Shown: positions 24,556 through 35,232, numbered from the stretch's first letter. The stretch is DNA of 64,000 nucleotides from Lepus europaeus (GCF_033115175.1 NC_084835.1:90331948-90395947); one strand, 5' to 3'. The notes: generated by a model not told the origin, from the letters alone. A program made the numbers and translations.

Positions 24556-24645
24556 CCAGCTCCCTTAATGGTCTGGGATAAGCAACAGAAGATGGCACAA
24601 TCCAGCTCCCTTAGTGGCCTGGGACAACCACAGAAGATGGCACAG
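24556..24645. repeat. About 45-bp tandem duplication inside the CSINE
   Basis: The unit from 'cagctcccttaatggtctgg' to 'agaagatggcaca' is followed by a second copy from 'cagctcccttagtggcctgg' to 'agaagatggcaca'. The copies differ at several positions, so the duplication is old. Confidence 0.85.
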
Positions 24646-24982
24646 GTCCGGCGCCATGGCAGAGTAGGTTAATCCTCTGACTGCAGCACTGGAATCCCAT
24701 ATGGGCGCCGGTTCGTGTTCCAGTTGATCCTCTTTCAATGCAGCTCTCTGCTGTGGCCTGGGAGAGCAGTAGAGGATGGCCCAGGTGGTTGGGCCCCTGC
24801 ACCCATATGTGAGACTGGAAGAAGCTCCTGGCTCCTGGCTTCGGATTGGCGCAGCTCTGGCCGTTGCGGCTATTTGGAGAGTGAACCAACGGAAGGAAGA
24901 CATTTCTCTCTGTCTCTCCCTCTCACTGCAATTATACTGTCAAATAAATAAATAATAAAATATTTTTTAAAAATATGGCACA
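24637..24982 (+). mobile_element. Younger CSINE nested in an older CSINE
   Basis: The inner element begins near 24645 (GGTCCGGCGCCATGGCAGAG) and ends with 'actgtcaaataaataaataa' plus an A/T-rich tail near 24974. ATGGCACA occurs at 24637-24644 and again at 24975-24982, an 8-bp target duplication. It keeps more CpGs than the element it interrupts. Confidence 0.93.
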
Positions 24983-25767
24983 AATGTGTGGGCCACTGCC
25001 ACCCATGTGGGAGACCTGGGAGAAGCACCTGGCTTCTTTGGCCTGGCCCACCTTTGGCCATTGCAGCCATCTACAGAATGAACCAATGGATGGAAGATCT
25101 CTCTGTGTCTCCCCACCCCTACCTGTAACTCTGACTTTTAAATAAATAAATAAATATTTTTTAAAAAAAGAAATGCTATCCAGTTAGCTATCAAATACAC
25201 GGAAGATATTCAAGCTCAACAATAATCAAATAAATGCAAATTAAAATGAGATAATTTATACCTATCTGAATAACAAAGATTGGAACAGTGAATACTACTC
25301 AATGTTTCTGGGTATATAAAGAAAGAAGTATCTTCTTATACCACTTGTGTGAAGAGAAACTAAAACCGTCATTTCTAAGGGCAATCAGACAATAATTAGT
25401 CACTGTAAACATGTAGTCTATGACTCAGAAAAACGTCTATGACTCACACAAGGATATTCAATGTAGTTGGGAGATGGAGGAAACCATGGTGTTCATAATT
25501 AGAGAAGAGAACTGTATAATGTGGTCAGAGAATATTATAGAATATTACACAGCCATTAGAAATCATGGCAGCAAAAATACATAAAAGCAAAATGGGTGGA
25601 TTTTAATACAAGTTTAAAAACTAAGAAATATTAACAGTCCCATACCATAATATTTTTGGAAAATTGTACAAGCTCACACAGCAACAATATATGCTCTGTA
25701 AGCATAGAATATATCACCTAGGGGAAGGAGTAGAATGAAGACGACTAATGAGGACAATTGATGAATA

Positions 25768-26335
25768 GGGGCAGAAGAGAGATGAAAAGAGGAGGAGAAA
25801 AGGAAGAAAGAAGGAAAGGAAGAAGAGAGGCAGAGGGAAGGAAAATTTCAGCAACAAATTGTGGCAGTTAACAATAAACTGGAAACTATGTTTACTGCAG
25901 TCCTCTAGATTTGTGGTCCACCAAATTTATTACTATAAGCCAATGCTTACACAGTATCTTCCCTTACATAGAGTAAGTGCCTGGTAAATGCTCTTTTGGT
26001 GGATGGATGGGTAAATACTGCTAAAGACCAGATGAAGAGAAGTATAATAAATTAGTATAAAATTATTGGTAAAAGAGAGTTTGTGAATAAACAACTACTA
26101 TTACTTTGTGCTATTCTCTTCTCTGCTACCACCTCAGTGCACAGGATTCCCCAGCATCTTCTCAACTGTCTGTACCACTCACTCAAGCAGAATTGGAAGA
26201 CAAACATGGTGCGTGTAGGTCTCAGAGCCTGGGGAAGCATCTGTTTGACAGATGGGGAAATTCCAAGCTTAAAAAACAAGTTTGTTAGCCTTATCTGCCA
26301 TGGTAGCAATATGAACGCAGAGACCTAGGTTTAGG
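25768..26335. other. Purine tract and mostly unique DNA
   Basis: A GA-rich stretch spans 25768-25845. Around 25985-26012 'gtgcctggtaaatgctcttt' followed by 'ggatggatggg' resembles an L2 or MIR 3' tail, too short to be certain. The frames at 26083-26328 are read in two registers plus the opposite strand and are not gene-like. Confidence 0.45.
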
Positions 26336-26795
26336 CTGTATAATGACCCCAATGGATATGAAATCCTAATCCTTTGAATCCATAAAGGCTACTATAAATT
26401 GTAAAGTCTTCACAGATGTGATTAAAATATTTCACAATGTGGAGATCATCTGGATTATCTAGATGGGACTAAATAAAGTCACAAGTATACTCATAAGAAG
26501 AAACCAGAGGGAAATCTGACACTTACCCTGAGAAGAAGGCAATGTGAAGACTGAGCATGGAGATATTTGAAAATCCTGGTGGTAGGGCCATAAGTCAAAT
26601 AATGCTAGCAGCCACCAGAAGCTGAAAGAAGTGAGTGGCAAGTTCTCCTGCAGGACTTCCAGAACAAACATGTCCCTATTCACACTTTGGTCCAGTGACA
26701 TGGATTTTTAATTTATTGCTTCTTAAACTGTAACAGAATACATTTTTATTGTTTGTAGTCATTTGTGACAATAACCTTAGGAAACTAATACAATC
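26336..26795 (+). mobile_element. MaLR-type (MLT1-like) LTR
   Basis: 'aatcctaatcctttgaatcc', 'cttcacagatgtgattaaaa', 'gatcatctggattatctaga', 'agaaggcaatgtgaagactg', 'cagccaccagaagctgaaag' and the end 'aggaaactaatacaa' follow MaLR LTR consensus order closely. No internal viral genes adjoin it. The same family recurs at 56856-57308. Confidence 0.75.
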
Positions 26796-26935
26796 TCTCA
26801 AGGCAAAATGGAAGAAATTAGTAAATTTTCTAAAGTTCAAAGACACCTACCCCAGACTGGTTAAAGGCTTAAGTCTATTTACTTATTTTTGATAAGGAAA
26901 AAAAAAGCCTGCACATGATCATTAAGATACCATTT
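26796..26935. other. Unique spacer
   Basis: Short AT-rich spacer with an A8 run near 26899; nothing recognised. Confidence 0.4.
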
Positions 26936-27235
26936 TTCTTCTCTCTTAGTTTCAACTCACACATGATAATTGTGCATATTTACAGGATTCAGTGTGATAT
27001 TTGGATATGTGTATACATTGTGCAATAATCAAATCAGAAAATTAGCATATCTGTCATCTCATACATTTATCATTATTTGTAAAAAGAACATTCAAAATCC
27101 TCTTTTCTAGCTATTTCAAGTTATTCAATATAACACTGCTAACCATAATCATCCTACTTTGCAATACAATGTTGGAACTTATTCCTCCTATCTAACTATA
27201 ACCTTATAACAGTTGATGAATCTCTGGGTGGCATC
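26936..27235 (-). mobile_element. Old L1 (L1M) 3' UTR, reverse orientation
   Basis: 'tttggatatgtgtatacatt', 'aatcaaatcagaaaattagc', 'acattcaaaatcctcttttc' and 'cttattcctcctatctaact' match the reverse complement of the 3' UTR of older L1 families in order. Confidence 0.68.
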
Positions 27236-27587
27236 CCCTAGTGAGTAAGAGCAGTAGAGATATCATCCATTAAAAGTTAAATAAATTTTAGAGTTTAGAG
27301 GCTTTTAGAAATCTTCACGCATCTCGCTCTGGACAAAAAGAGACTCGGTGTCCTCTCCAACTCAATAGGGTCCTCCCTACCCAGGTCTTAATTTGAGTCT
27401 AAAAAATTATTCTTTTCCCCAGGCCACCATTACATAACCTGTACTGAGTCTGTAGCCTTGGCATATGACCTTCATTTATCCTTTATAGATGTCCAAAAGC
27501 ATGACCTTATAGCCCCAAATCATCACACCATGCCGCACATAGTCAACAGAGGATGCTCCTTTCCAAACTCTGCTCTTCTCTCCTGTG
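27236..27587. other. Unique DNA
   Basis: Nothing recognised between an L1 remnant and a MER5 element. Confidence 0.45.
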
Positions 27588-27752
27588 CATAGTGTTCAAT
27601 GTAGGCATGCAACATAGTCACCTGAGGTGTTATAAAGTTTGCTAATATGTGAATCTCACCCTCTGAGATTCCCAGTTAACTGGTATGGGGTACAGCCTGG
27701 ACATAAAGAGCATTCAACATTCCCTAGGTGATTCTCACTTATAGTGCAAGTT
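27588..27752 (+). mobile_element. MER5-type (hAT-Charlie) DNA transposon remnant
   Basis: 'catagtgttcaatg' approximates the terminal repeat. 'atagtcacctgaggtgttat', 'aatctcaccctctgagattc' and 'ctaggtgattctcac' follow the MER5A pattern 'aatcacctggaggg...cccaccc.agagtttctg...ccaggtgatgctgatg'. It is non-coding and non-autonomous. Confidence 0.68.
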
Positions 27753-29369
27753 AAGGCTTATTCTTCTAATTTCTCTTTTCTTTCTAACCTGGTCTTGGAA
27801 AAGTACATTTAAAACTGGAAAGAACTAACTATGCTTCTTTATCCAGGAATGTTCATGATTTAAGATAATCAACCTTGAATCCTGTTAAAGGATATATAGT
27901 TGTTGAGTAGATTCAGAAAGAGGAGACCATCCCAGAGCCTCCTGGTCATGCCAAAACTGGGGAGTCATCCCAGCTACACAGACAGTTAGGATACCTGCAA
28001 CTCACACCAATGATGCTGAAAACTCAAAACCCAACTGTCTGATCCAGCCAAGGTTACATACTCCACAGGAAACCTCCCTGTCTCTCCCAGGCCAATCCCA
28101 GCAATAGTCCTGCAACATGAAATTTCTGAAGGGAAAACAGCATGCTCCTCAGTTTGTGGCACCAATGACTTAAATACATTTGTAAGGTTGTGGAGTTTAA
28201 CATCTATATTTCCACTCCTATGTTCTAATTTCCTGTTTCTCCACACTATTTATGTTCACCTGTTACCCAATTAGCACCCCAGTAAGCTGAACTCCCACAG
28301 TTGTTTTACCCTGGCAATTAACCCTCTCCAGCACCCCCCCCCCAAAGAGCTCCTGATTAAAATAAACTGCTCAATTATTCACCTAACAACAGGAAGCATG
28401 CCATAGTAGGCCAGAAGAAGAACAATTTATTTTTTTCTTAGATCTCTAAATGGATACAGTATTATGTGAGAAGAAAGATTTTCCTGAAATAATCCAGAAG
28501 ACCTGGTTGGGTAAGGACACGAATTGATAAAATGCCAGCACCCATCTACCAGTTTTGAGATTGTCAGCATCTCCAGTTGGAAGAAAACAGTAAGATGAAG
28601 AAGGGAATTTAGTGACTTTCTTCATTGTATTTGATAAACTGCTTACATAATACTTTTACTAATGACCACAGTGATATAGAGGAAAGTTGTAAAAATAAAA
28701 ATGAAGAAAGAAAACCAACATCTCTTTACAAAATCAAAAATTCTGTGGATACTGTGCATAATTTTCCCATTATCAGAAAGACAACCGTCTTTATTGTAAG
28801 TTGTATATATTATAAATATAAAATATGATATATTTAACATGAAATTCCAATTTAATGCAAATTTTTCTAAACAATTTTGAAAAGGTTGCAGAATTTTAAC
28901 TTCCTAATATATATATTAATTACTGTGAACCACAATTCCACAAACTAATAAACAGTGGGTGTGACATCAAGTTGTTAATATCTACATATTTCTGGGGTCC
29001 ATATTAGTAAAATTTAAAACTGTAGGTGGGTAAGTGATATGAAGACAACACAAATCTCCACAGGATTATATAAAATATAAAATAAACAATCAGAACCGTA
29101 TTGCACATGTCATACAGAACTGCATTTACTCACCTATATATCCTATCTGTGGATTTTATGGGGAAAGCCACTATTTAATCCACACTGCAAGTTACTGAGC
29201 ATTTTCAGTTCTATTTTTCCTTACCTATTCATGATTTGCAAGGCCAGTATCCTGTAACCAGCAAAAGAAGGCATATACAATCCAAAAGCCTATATATGCA
29301 GGTGGACTGAAGACCAAACAAGAAGGTGACCTTAATTTTATCTGAAAATAAAATACATTAAAAGCTACA
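27753..29369. other. Unique AT-rich DNA
   Basis: No repeat family or gene is recognised. There is a C10 run at 28334-28343. Frames at 28625-28828 and its antisense partner occupy the same bases and look random. Confidence 0.5.
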
Positions 29370-29880
29370 ATTTAGGGCACAGGATTGCTTGCTGGACAAC
29401 TGAGGCAAAAGGTGCTTCCAAGACTGTCAGTTTGAAAATGCAGTCAAACACCCTGCTTGCATAGATTTTCTGAAAGGTTTCCATGGCAGAAAACCGCACA
29501 ATCGCGGCGTTTTGAAAAGACTGCTGGGCATCTCAGCACTCTCTGCCATGAACAGAGTCACCCTTTGTCAGAAGCATTCATTAACTGAAATTCTAATCCT
29601 GCCTAAACTGGAATGAAGAAAACAAACAAAGACCCTCCTGCATCCTCAATGTGTAAACCCTGGAAAAGTGTTTGCAGACAAGCAGTAGCCAGCGGGCTCA
29701 TTGCTGTGACTTTCCTGCTCTGAGCAAAAGCAGCTTGCAAGCTGCAGTGTCCAAGAGCAGAGAAAAGTACAGTCACGGCTCCCTATGAAATTTTAACAAT
29801 TCATTAACGGGAAAAGACGGCATAAAGGAGGCAAGATCAGAGGCAGTTCAGCAGCATCAAATTCTGAGAGAATGAAGGAC
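29370..29880. other. Repeat-free block, candidate regulatory DNA
   Basis: This stretch has mixed composition, a small CpG group at 29502-29512 (aatcgcggcg), and a perfect palindrome GCAGCTTGCAAGCTGC at 29730-29745. It lies inside a 3.6-kb interval without recognised CSINEs. A role as conserved noncoding DNA is inference from composition. Confidence 0.35.
29730..29745. repeat. 16-bp perfect palindrome
   Basis: GCAGCTTGCAAGCTGC is identical to its reverse complement. It contains two AGCTT/AAGCT HindIII-like words back to back and two E-box-unlike CAGCT halves. Confidence 0.6.
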
Positions 29881-29884
29881 CGAG

Positions 29885-30033
29885 AAAGGGGAGATGTGGA
29901 AATTCAGACTTGGGAGAAAAGGGAGAAGAAAGAGGAGGGGGATTTGATAGAAACAGGAACAAAGAGAAGAGAGACAAGAAGGCAAAAGAGGAGGAGAGAT
30001 TAGAGGACGAGCGGAAGCGGAGGGAGGATTTGA
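29885..30033 (+). repeat. Polypurine (GA-rich) tract
   Basis: Almost all bases are G or A with few pyrimidine interruptions. The frame read through it (29910-30143) is low-complexity Lys/Glu/Arg and is a by-product of purine bias. Confidence 0.7.
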
Positions 30034-30248
30034 ATAAAATTCAAATCTCTAATCTGGTTTTACTTTTAATCTTCTTTCTGGGAGAGAGTATAAATGTAAG
30101 ATGCTTATTGTTCTGCATTTTTTTTTTTCCTGAGTGCTCCTAACTGACCAAACCATGTGTTGAAAAACAGTTTCCCTCCTGGAAGGGATTATGCCCTTTG
30201 ACTTTCAAAAGACACCTCTCTGGTTCCCAACATCAGTAAGGCTGGATG

Positions 30249-30286
30249 GCGGTATGTGCGCTGGTGTGGAGCGCGGCGGGGCGCCT
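30249..30286. promoter_or_regulatory. Local CpG cluster
   Basis: Six CpGs sit within about 40 bases ('gcgcggcggggcgcc' and flanks), in a window otherwise depleted in CpG outside young SINEs. Too short for a CpG island. It might be part of an enhancer or distal promoter; no transcript evidence exists in the sequence. Confidence 0.3.
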
Positions 30287-30549
30287 GCAGAGTGAGGAAA
30301 TTTCACATAAGTCAGCCAGGCTGGCTCAGGGCATGCATTGTCTTAAACTCCCTTAATCTCAGACAGGGTGGACATATTTGTTTGTAAATATACATATTGT
30401 ATATGTGCTCATGTAAATAAATAAGTTTAAATGTAATTTCCAAATGAACAACATGAGAAAAATTGTCGATTTTTTTGAGTCTGTCAAATGATGACTGCAA
30501 ACAAGGTGTTTTGCAGCCACCGGCAGCCGGGCCCATCCCTGAGGCCACC

Positions 30550-30563
30550 CTGCCATCTAGTGG
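30550..30563 (-). promoter_or_regulatory. CTCF-like binding motif
   Basis: On the minus strand CCACTAGATGGCAG fits the 14-base CTCF core CCASYAGRKGGCRS at every position. It lies outside any recognised SINE. A motif of this degeneracy can occur by chance, so occupancy is unproven. Confidence 0.5.
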
Positions 30564-31365
30564 GGTGCTGCCCGAACTCCTGTTCCTGCCACAGTCGGCC
30601 TCATTTACCCTCACAGCTGGAGACAGGGAAGTGTATTCTCCTAAATGTGTTAACTTAGCAGTGCTATACACTAGAAACAAATTAATATATAATTCTTCTG
30701 TGTCTTAAGGTCATTACTGTCGAAGCATAAATTAATAGAGCTATTCCAGTTAATTCATTTTGGCGTTTGCTTCTGCATGTCTGAGCGCATATGTGGAAGT
30801 AGGCCTCCTGCATGCCAAGGGGGGAGAAGGAAGGAGACCTAAAAGCAGCTGAGCCAAATGAGCAGACGCCCTGACCTGAAAACAGGGCAGAAGACGTCTT
30901 TCAAAGGCAGTTGCTTTCCCTTTTTTGCTTCCTGGAGCCCAGCCTTGCAAATTCTCTCAACAGCCAGCCCAGAAAGGGTGGTGGGAGGGTTTCTGTAGGT
31001 CCAAGGAAGCTCAGGGGACACTTCGTGAGAAGTAAGCATTGTAAACACGTCCAGTTCTGCAGGCTGCGGGGCAGAGGATTCTGTTATATTCTGTTATCAG
31101 AAAACAAGGCTTCCTCTTGGAACAGAAATGACATGTCCACATCCAATCTGAGCAGTCTGGCTGGAGAAGACAATACAAGGACAGTCATCGGCCTTTACCC
31201 CAAAGACGGCAGCACTTTATCACCAGAGCATGCACAGTCTACAGAAGTACTCCCCGTTCTGAGACAACAACAGAAACCACAGAAATCGAAAAGGAACACC
31301 AAGGTGTGTGTAGACATGTTTGCCTGTAAATATCAAAAAAATGAAATTTTCTCACACCTGGCTCC

Positions 31366-31680
31366 AATTTTTTTAAAGGATCTGTTTACTGACTTTTTGT
31401 TATTTGAAAGACAGAGAGATCTTCCATCCACTGGCTAACTCCCTCAAATGCTTACAATAGCCAGAGTTCCTTCAGGGGGAAACCAGAAGCATGGAACTCA
31501 ATCTGCATCTCCCACATGGCGGCAGGGACTCAAGTTCTTGAGCCATCACTTGCTGCCTCCCAGGGTGTGTATCAGCAGGAAGCTGAAATCAGAAGCCCAG
31601 TTCCACCTAAAACCTAGGCTCTGTAATACAGGATGTGAGCAACCCACACAGTGTCGACTATAGTACAAAACCCCAGCCAC
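31366..31680 (-). mobile_element. CSINE, variant-head subfamily, reverse
   Basis: On the plus strand: 'gagatcttccatccactggc', 'catctcccacatggcggcag', 'gagccatcacttgctgcctc', 'gtatcagcaggaagctgaaa'. The 'tcacttgctgcctcccaggg' block matches the reversed form of the subfamily seen at 4703 and 43530. Confidence 0.83.
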
Positions 31681-32283
31681 TGGCTTCAATGTTTTTCAAG
31701 ATACATAGGAGCAGACACACCTGAAGAATGGACTACACTTATTGCTATGTGCCTCCTCTGGGGATATTCAAAGGATTGTGACACGGTTCTGAAACTCTAC
31801 CATGTTTGAAGCAAATCTCTTAACAGCCAGGGTTAGATATAGATTAGAACATCAGCTCATCCTAGATTTTTATTTTTATCAGGAAATGCTATCCTGAATG
31901 TAAATTCTGGGTTTGCAAAAATATCTAAAATTGCCTTCAGGCTTCTGTTCCTGGCAAAACAAATAGTACTTTCTTGAAGGGTGTGTGTATGTGTGTGTGT
32001 GTGTGTGAAGTGTGTCCTGTGAGGTCTGGGACAGGGTGTATTTTCATGTCTACCCTGATAAGAATTGTTCAATAAGTGCACTGGAGAAGCATATCTGGTA
32101 TCAGAACTATGCCTGCCTTCTCCCAGCATTTTTACAAAGTGAATTAACCAAAGCAATACACTATACTATTGACAATGCAAATGCAGTGAAATAAAATACT
32201 CCACCAACACTGCAGTACCTCATAATCTAATTACAAAGAAAAGATTTACTCACATGGAACAAAAATAGGCAATGCAAAACATA
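31681..32283. other. Unique DNA with GT microsatellite
   Basis: A (GT)n tract lies at 31980-32008. Nothing else is recognised. Confidence 0.5.
31980..32008. repeat. (GT)n microsatellite
   Basis: About 14 GT units with one TA interruption. Confidence 0.88.
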
Positions 32284-32448
32284 TTAAATCAAAATTTCTG
32301 ATCCTTAAGGCTGCCTTGGAATCACCTGCAGGATTTTATACAAGTGAAGATCAGGCCACCCAAAATCAGTCTCTGGGTGCAGTATCTCTGTTTTTGCAAA
32401 TTTCCATAGCTAATTCTGATGCAAAGCTAAGTTCAGAGACAATGATTC
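32284..32448 (+). mobile_element. MER5-type DNA transposon remnant
   Basis: 'ggctgccttggaatcacctg', 'atcagtctctgggtgcagta' and 'agctaattctgatgcaaagc' follow MER5A order. Terminal repeats are degraded. It has the same orientation as the copies at 27588 and 43286. Confidence 0.65.
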
Positions 32449-33999
32449 AATTTTTTTAAATTAAAAATAAATAAAATGACCTTTGCATTGGTGATTCTGT
32501 GGAGCAGCCAGAAATGAAAACAAGCATATGAAATGCAATTGTAGATAGTACAGCATGGTCCTTAGCTACTGTGGGAGGTCAAGGAGAGAAAAAATGAGAA
32601 TGAGAATTAATATAGACATAAAGAGTACACTGGAAAGGGCAGACCTTCAAGAATGGGTGGAAGACGCATAGACTAAGGACAAAGGGGACAGGCCTATCAA
32701 GTGACCACATCTCATCAGCATTGCTATTACAAAACAGATTACAAGTTCTAAAGATGACAAGTGCCTTGAAAAGCAGTGAGTCCAACTCAGCTCTGGAAAG
32801 AAAGAACATGGTCGTCAGAGTAAGAGGAAAGCAGTGAGTGATACAAGATGTGACCCAGGTCCTGTCTTAACAAGTCCCTTCCTTTCACTTTTGTCCAAGG
32901 CCTTCCTGACTGCCTCACTCCTGGGGATGTTGAATCTCTTAGAAGCAGGTTTCTCCCATTGTGTTGATACCTGGGAGTTAAAGATTTCTACTTTGGGCAA
33001 AGTAATGCAGTCACCTGCATTAAGCAAACAATTAATGTATCCCCTTGGCTGCCCATTACCCATCTTTAAAAGGAAATAATGCTTACCTATCTTTAATTTG
33101 GACAGTATCTAGAAGTAAAAGGAATGTAGGAGATGACACTGCAACCGTGCACCAAGAATCACCCTGATCATCATTGGATCATGTCAAACATAACTTCTTA
33201 ATATTGTGACAGACTTCAGAGCTCATGCAGAAGGGGGACTGCATGTGAAAGAGTGGGGTGCTGTTTTATTTTATTTCATCCTTATATATTGCATTTATAA
33301 AATGTGAAAAACTTTAGCAAGATGGCCAGGGTATCTAATTCCAGGTCTCTAGTTTCTTAAATAATCAAGGATATCCTGTAAATGTGTCAGAGATGAACAA
33401 GAGTAGTCCCTGGTTCATGGACATCTAGTTTGTCAAATTAGAGTGCTAAGAGTCCACATCTTAATTGAAACAACATAGTGATCTACTTCTCTAGGAAGGG
33501 ATGTTCCAAAGGAAATATTACCTGTCCAGGTTGATATAATATGTTGTTATATGAGAACATAGGCTAGAAGTCCATGGTCTCACATGATCACTGTCAGCTC
33601 ATAGCTACATAATCCTGAAGCATTTGATTTTATTTTACTTGAAGTCTTTATCAGATTCCTATGGCATATATAGTCATAAACTCCTTAACATTAACTGAAC
33701 ACCCTTAGCCATGAAGCTCAAACCTGGTCAGACAGACTTTTATCATACTGCCCTCCCATATAAATTCTCTTCCAATCATGGTAGTCCACATAATACCTTC
33801 CGAATATACATTACTCAAACTTTCCCCCACATGTTGTACTGCTTTGCTCCCTACTTGCTATCCACTACAAACTTTTCTCCACCAATCAAAATTTGCCCCA
33901 ACATTCAAGTTATCCCCTTCCCCTCCTCTGGAATCTTCCTTGAAAGTCTCATACGAAATATTTCTGTGTGTTGGTAGTGTTTGGTATCTACATTGTCAT
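32449..33999. other. Unique DNA, possible L2 remnant near its end
   Basis: No gene is supported. The part 33700-33990, pyrimidine-rich with 'gtactgctttgctccctac' and 'ctctggaatcttccttgaaa', weakly resembles L2 sequence. Paired frames at 32815-33079 on opposite strands look random. Confidence 0.45.
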
Positions 34000-34000
34000 T

Positions 34001-34050
34001 TTATATAGATAATTATATATATATATATATTATATATTATCTATCTATAT
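34001..34050. repeat. (TA)n/(ATCT)n low-complexity tract
   Basis: Alternating TA runs grading into ATCT units. Confidence 0.8.
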
Positions 34051-34098
34051 GGATAGCCTTATTCACTTTATAAACATCAATTCCAGGAAACAATGTTT

Positions 34099-34395
34099 TG
34101 CTACAGCAGAGTTAAGCCACTCTGTCACACTGGCACCTCATATCAGAATGCTGGTTTAAGTCTCAGCTGCTCTGCTTCTGAGCTCCCTGTTAATGCCAGT
34201 GGGAAAGCAGCAAAAGATGATCCAAGTGATTGGGCCTCTGTCACTCAGGTGAGAGACCCAGATAGAATTTTTGGCTCCTGGCCTCAGCTTGGCCCAGCCA
34301 TGGCCATTGCAGCCATTTGGGTACTGAACCAGCAAATGGCAGATTCTCTCTCTCTCTCTCTCTCTCTCTTCCTCTGTAACTCTTTCAAGTATATA
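34099..34395 (+). mobile_element. CSINE, old copy with (CT)n
   Basis: The degraded head 'ctacagcagagttaagccac' is followed by 'gtctcagctgctctgcttct', 'gatccaagtgattgggcctc', 'ggctcctggcctcagcttgg' and 'cattgcagccatttgggtac'. A pure TC run spans 34344-34370 and the AAATA tail has decayed. Confidence 0.83.
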
Positions 34396-34916
34396 AACAT
34401 CTATTCTTTAATATCAATATCTAGATTTCAAAAATTTGCCTTCTCTACACTATCTGGTATAGTGCCTGCCCTGGATTTTATACACAGTGAGGTCAGGAAT
34501 GAGGTCATTTGTTCACCACTGTATTCCTAGGACTTAGTAGAGAGCCTGGGGAGCTACACAAAGCAGAGCACCACTTTTCCTTGTGAGTTTCTAAACTACA
34601 AAGAACATCTGCTTCTATCTACTCTACAGACATACAGATCACATTAGACAAATGCTGAGAGAAGGGAAAGATCTACAAGTGCTTTCTCAATGTTTTTAAA
34701 AATAACATTCCATTCATCCTTTTGGGAGAAAAATAAGCATTATAAGATTTCTTAAAGTGAAATTTTGTTTGAAAATCTCCAATGAAATAGAGTTAAAAAT
34801 TAAAAATAATTTCAGAATATAAGACAAAAACTAGCTTAAATTATGGAATTTATTCAATACTCATTTTCGATCTTTGGATGGTTAGTTCATAAAACCATTA
34901 AAAATTACTCTATGTA
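34396..34916. other. Unique DNA
   Basis: Nothing recognised between two CSINEs. Confidence 0.5.
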
Positions 34917-35232
34917 GGGGCCAGTGTTGTGGCATATTGGGTAAAATTGTCACATGCAACACCAGCATCCCATATAGGCACTGCTTCCTGTCCCAGCTGC
35001 TCCATTTCCAATCCAGCTCCCTGCTAATGGCCTAGGAAAAGCAGCAGAAGATGGCCTAAGTGTTTGGACTCTGTGTCACCTACATGGGAGATCCAGATGA
35101 AACTCCTGACTTAGGCCCAGCACTGCCCATTGCAGCCATCTGGTGGGGAGACCCAGTTGATGCAAGATCTCTCCAACTCTCCCCACCTCCCTCTGTTACT
35201 CTTATTTTCAAACAAATTTTTTTAAAAAATGT
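34917..35232 (+). mobile_element. CSINE, full length, old
   Basis: It starts GGGGCCAGTGTTGTGGCATA, passes 'catcccatataggcac', 'gatggcctaagtgtttggac' and 'attgcagccatctggtgggg', and ends in a diverged A/T-rich tail. The CT stretch is short. Confidence 0.88.

Larger units (their letters stand above)
24467..25183 (+). mobile_element. Old CSINE inserted in L1, host of a nested CSINE
   Basis: The outer element starts GGGCTGGCATTGTAGCTTAG at about 24482, is interrupted at 24645-24974, and resumes with 'gtgtgggccactgccaccca' and an (AAAT)n tail ending near 25168. A diverged 15-bp target duplication flanks it: AGAAGTGATATCCAG at 24467-24481 and AGAAATGCTATCCAG at 25169-25183 (13 of 15 match). It carries an internal 45-bp tandem duplication just before the nested element. 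Confidence 0.9.
24380..25765 (+). mobile_element. Old L1 (L1M) ORF2 end plus 3' region, split by CSINEs
   Basis: The left part ends 'ccaggagatgtgaataggta' and 'gtcaaagaagtgatatccag'. The right part resumes at 25184 with 'atattcaagctcaacaataa', 'aaatgcaaattaaaatgaga' and, at about 25537-25570, 'gaatattacacagccattag'. These are standard L1 ORF2 C-terminal coding words in the right order, with many stops. The two parts are separated by nested CSINEs at 24482-25168. A purine-rich stretch follows at 25768-25845. Confidence 0.72.
30034..31365. other. Unique DNA with CpG knot and CTCF-like motif
   Basis: The interval is richer in G and C than most of the window. It has a CpG cluster at 30249-30286 and a CTCF consensus match at 30550-30563. 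The longest open frame in the window (30911-31438) starts at a non-ATG codon and runs into a SINE, so it is not called a gene. Confidence 0.5.

Noticed and set aside
29910..30143. Lys/Glu/Arg-rich frame resembling a charged nuclear protein
   Set aside because: A by-product of the polypurine tract; no conserved pattern.
30911..31438. Longest open frame in the window (175 codons)
   Set aside because: It begins at a TTG, not ATG, has no recognisable domain and its end lies in a reversed CSINE. With about 6000 stop-to-stop intervals expected in 64 kb over six frames, roughly one of this length is expected by chance.
34093..34530. 145-codon frame
   Set aside because: Mostly translated CSINE, with a serine/leucine run from the CT microsatellite.
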